From CBDHDN01 sp965261585 (GTDB lineage Bacteria > Pseudomonadota > Alphaproteobacteria > UBA6615): 64,000 nt of DNA. The first letter of the stretch is position 1, and every line of letters begins with the position of its first letter. A program made the position numbers and the translations under genes. The DNA lies in contig CBDHDN010000019.1 of the NCBI GenBank assembly GCA_965261585.1, forward strand, positions 6,608 through 70,607. Direction: 5' to 3'. Shown here one piece after another: positions 62,426 to 64,000 of this stretch. The notes beneath the pieces are model-generated. The model saw only the letters and a list, made by a program, of their open reading frames with translations. It made no database searches and was not told the DNA's origin.

Positions 62426-63163
62426 CTATATCATCGCCATGCCGCCGTTGATGTGGATGGTCTGTCCGGTGATGTAGGCGGCTTCGTCGCTTGCCAGGTA
62501 GCGCACGCCCGCGGCGATCTCGGCCGCCGTGCCGAGCCGCCTGCAGGGCACGCGGGTCAGCAGGGCCGCGCGCTGGGCGTCGTCGAGCGCATCCGTCATC
62601 GCCGTCTCGATGAAGCCGGGGGCGACGCAGTTGGCGGTGATGCCGCGGTTCGCGACCTCGCAGGCAAGCGACTTGGTCATGCCGATCATGCCGGCCTTGG
62701 CGGCGGCGTAGTTGGCCTGGCCAGGATTGCCGGTGACGCCGACGATCGACGCGATGTTGACGATGCGGCCCCAGCGCTGGCGCAGCATACCGCGCAGCAC
62801 CGCCCGCGACAGCCGGAAGGCGGCGGTCAGATTGACGCTAACGACGACGTCCCAGTCCTCGTCCTTCATGCGCATGGCCAGATTGTCGCGCGTGATGCCG
62901 GCGCAGTTGACGAGGATGTCGAGGCCGCCCAGCGCCGCTTCCGCCGCACCCGGCAACGCCGCCACCGCGTCCGGGTCGCCGAGGTCGGAGGGCACGACGT
63001 GAGCGCGCTCACCGAGCTCGCCCGCCAGGCCCTGCAGCCGCTCGATGCGCGTGCCGCTGACCGCGACGGCAGCGCCGCCGCCGTACAGGACGCGGGTAAT
63101 CGCCTCGCCGATGCCGCCTGAAGCACCGGTAACGAGGGCGCGTCTTCCTTCGAGTTGGAACAA
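62426..63163 (-). CDS. fabG: 3-oxoacyl-ACP reductase
   Basis: 245 residues. SDR with VTGASGGIGEAI, NCAGITRDNLAMRMKDEDWD, catalytic Ser in NIASIVGVTGNPGQANYAAAKAGM with Tyr-x3-Lys, and the C-terminal ITGQTIHINGGMAM of genuine FabG. NADPH-dependent reduction step of fatty acid elongation. 15 bases after fabD. Confidence 0.96.
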   Translation of the reverse strand: MFQLEGRRALVTGASGGIGEAITRVLYGGGAAVAVSGTRIERLQGLAGELGERAHVVPSDLGDPDAVAALPGAAEAALGGLDILVNCAGITRDNLAMRMKDEDWDVVVSVNLTAAFRLSRAVLRGMLRQRWGRIVNIASIVGVTGNPGQANYAAAKAGMIGMTKSLACEVANRGITANCVAPGFIETAMTDALDDAQRAALLTRVPCRRLGTAAEIAAGVRYLASDEAAYITGQTIHINGGMAMI

Positions 63164-63178
63164 GTGTCGTTCCTCCGG

Positions 63179-64000
63179 TTAGCCGGCCAGAAAGGCCTCG
63201 ACGTCGGCGGGCGCGCCGACACTGAGCACCGTCGCACCGCGCTCGATCCGCCGGATCAGCCCGCCCAGCACCCTGCCGGCGCCGAGCTCGATGAACGTAT
63301 CGACGCCGGCGGCGACCATACGCTCGACACTCTCACGCCAGCGGACCCGTGCTGTCACCTGGGCGACGAGCAGGCGCGCGATTTCCGCCGGGTCCGTGAC
63401 AACGTCCGCCGTGACGTTGGCGATCAGGGCCGGGCGCGGCGGCGCCACGGCTGCCGCGGCCAGCTGTTGCGCCATGATTTCGGCGGCGGGCTGCATCAGG
63501 GGGCAATGGAACGGGGCGCTGACCGGCAGCAGCAGCGAACGCTTGGCGCCGGCCTCGCCGGCCCGGGCGATGGCGCGCTCGACGGCGGCGCGGTGACCGC
63601 TGACGACGACCTGGCCCGGCGCGTTGTCGTTGGCGACGGTACAGACCTGGTCCGCCGCCGCCGCGGCGGCAACGGTTTCGGCGGCCGCCAGATCGAGACC
63701 CAGCAGGGCCGCCATGGCGCCCTCGCCGACCGGGACGGCCTGCTGCATGGCGCGCCCGCGGGTCCTCAGAAGACGCGCCGTGTCGGCTACCGAAAGGGCA
63801 CCGGCCGCGGCCAGAGCCGAGTACTCGCCGAGGCTGTGGCCGGCGACGAACGCCGCCGCGTCGGCGGCGCGCGCGCCGGTCGCCTGCTCGATCACGCGCA
63901 GGGCGGCGAGGCTCACCGCCATCAGCGCCGGCTGGGCGTTCTCGGTGAGCGTCAGTGTCGCTTCGGGGCCGTCGAACATCAGCCCCGTCAGATCCTGGCC
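63179..64000 (-). CDS. fabD: Malonyl-CoA:ACP transacylase, N-terminus beyond window
   Basis: 274 codons visible, open to the window edge, so the first 40 or so residues are missing. Catalytic Ser in VAGHSLGEYSALAAAG, His in SAPFHCPLM, and TENAQPALMAVSLAA, Arg-bearing RGRAMQQAVP and NVTADVVTDP. Loads malonyl units onto AcpP. First gene of the visible fabD-fabG-acpP-fabF-mltG cluster. Confidence 0.96.
   Translation of the reverse strand, partial: GQDLTGLMFDGPEATLTLTENAQPALMAVSLAALRVIEQATGARAADAAAFVAGHSLGEYSALAAAGALSVADTARLLRTRGRAMQQAVPVGEGAMAALLGLDLAAAETVAAAAAADQVCTVANDNAPGQVVVSGHRAAVERAIARAGEAGAKRSLLLPVSAPFHCPLMQPAAEIMAQQLAAAAVAPPRPALIANVTADVVTDPAEIARLLVAQVTARVRWRESVERMVAAGVDTFIELGAGRVLGGLIRRIERGATVLSVGAPADVEAFLAG

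Overview
The window is about two-thirds G+C and reads as chromosomal DNA of an alphaproteobacterium, most likely from the Rhodospirillales side of the class. The support is gene order rather than any single gene: fabD-fabG-acpP-fabF-mltG, gmk beside yicC, pepA facing lptF-lptG-lptD-surA-ksgA, ileS-lspA-DUF3035 lipoprotein-paired M16 peptidases, msbA-waaA-lpxK, and tadA near rluB-rsmD are all arrangements typical of that class. No rRNA, tRNA or CRISPR array was seen.

Layout. 1-4.1 kb: the 3' end of an O-acetylhomoserine sulfhydrylase gene, a TylF-type methyltransferase, a 34-residue membrane microprotein behind a perfect FNR-type palindrome, then ytoQ and an MFS transporter read leftwards. 4.1-9.3 kb: a chemotaxis patch (cheZ, a CHASE3/HAMP receptor fragment, cutA) riddled with mobile DNA: an IS3-like element, three copies of a 109-bp MITE and an IS256-family element. 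9.4-20 kb: pmbA, the lipid A operon msbA-waaA-lpxK, xseA with an M23 peptidase, and purD. 20-25.3 kb: a di-haem cytochrome peroxidase gene split by an IS1380-family element, tadA, and a second identical IS256 element sitting inside a second MITE type. 25.3-39.7 kb: housekeeping genes (glutamine amidotransferase-like, SDR, rluB, rsmD, mutL, two M16 peptidases, DUF3035 lipoprotein, lspA, ileS, ribF, MaoC hydratase). 39.7-43.4 kb: an IS1202-like element whose transposase gene carries a group II intron. 43.4-51.95 kb: holC, pepA and the LPS transport genes lptF, lptG, lptD. 51.95-54.5 kb: an IS630-family relic interrupted by the second IS3-like copy, then a MITE. 54.5-64 kb: surA, ksgA, gmk, a frameshifted yicC, an SDR, mltG and the fatty acid cluster.

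How the genes fit together. Much of the window builds the outer membrane. fabD, fabG, acpP and fabF make acyl chains; lpxK and waaA finish the Kdo-lipid A core; MsbA flips it; LptF/LptG drive it from the inner membrane and LptD inserts it at the surface; SurA chaperones outer-membrane proteins such as LptD; LspA matures lipoproteins. A second theme is RNA modification and translation (tadA, rluB, rsmD, ksgA, ileS).

The most unusual content is mobile DNA. Both IS3-like copies are flanked by exact 14-bp target duplications, and the IS1202-like element by a 16-bp one. Two MITE families with CTAG-flanked termini are present; all three copies of one family lie just upstream of a start codon. Several host genes can be restored on paper by removing the insertions.
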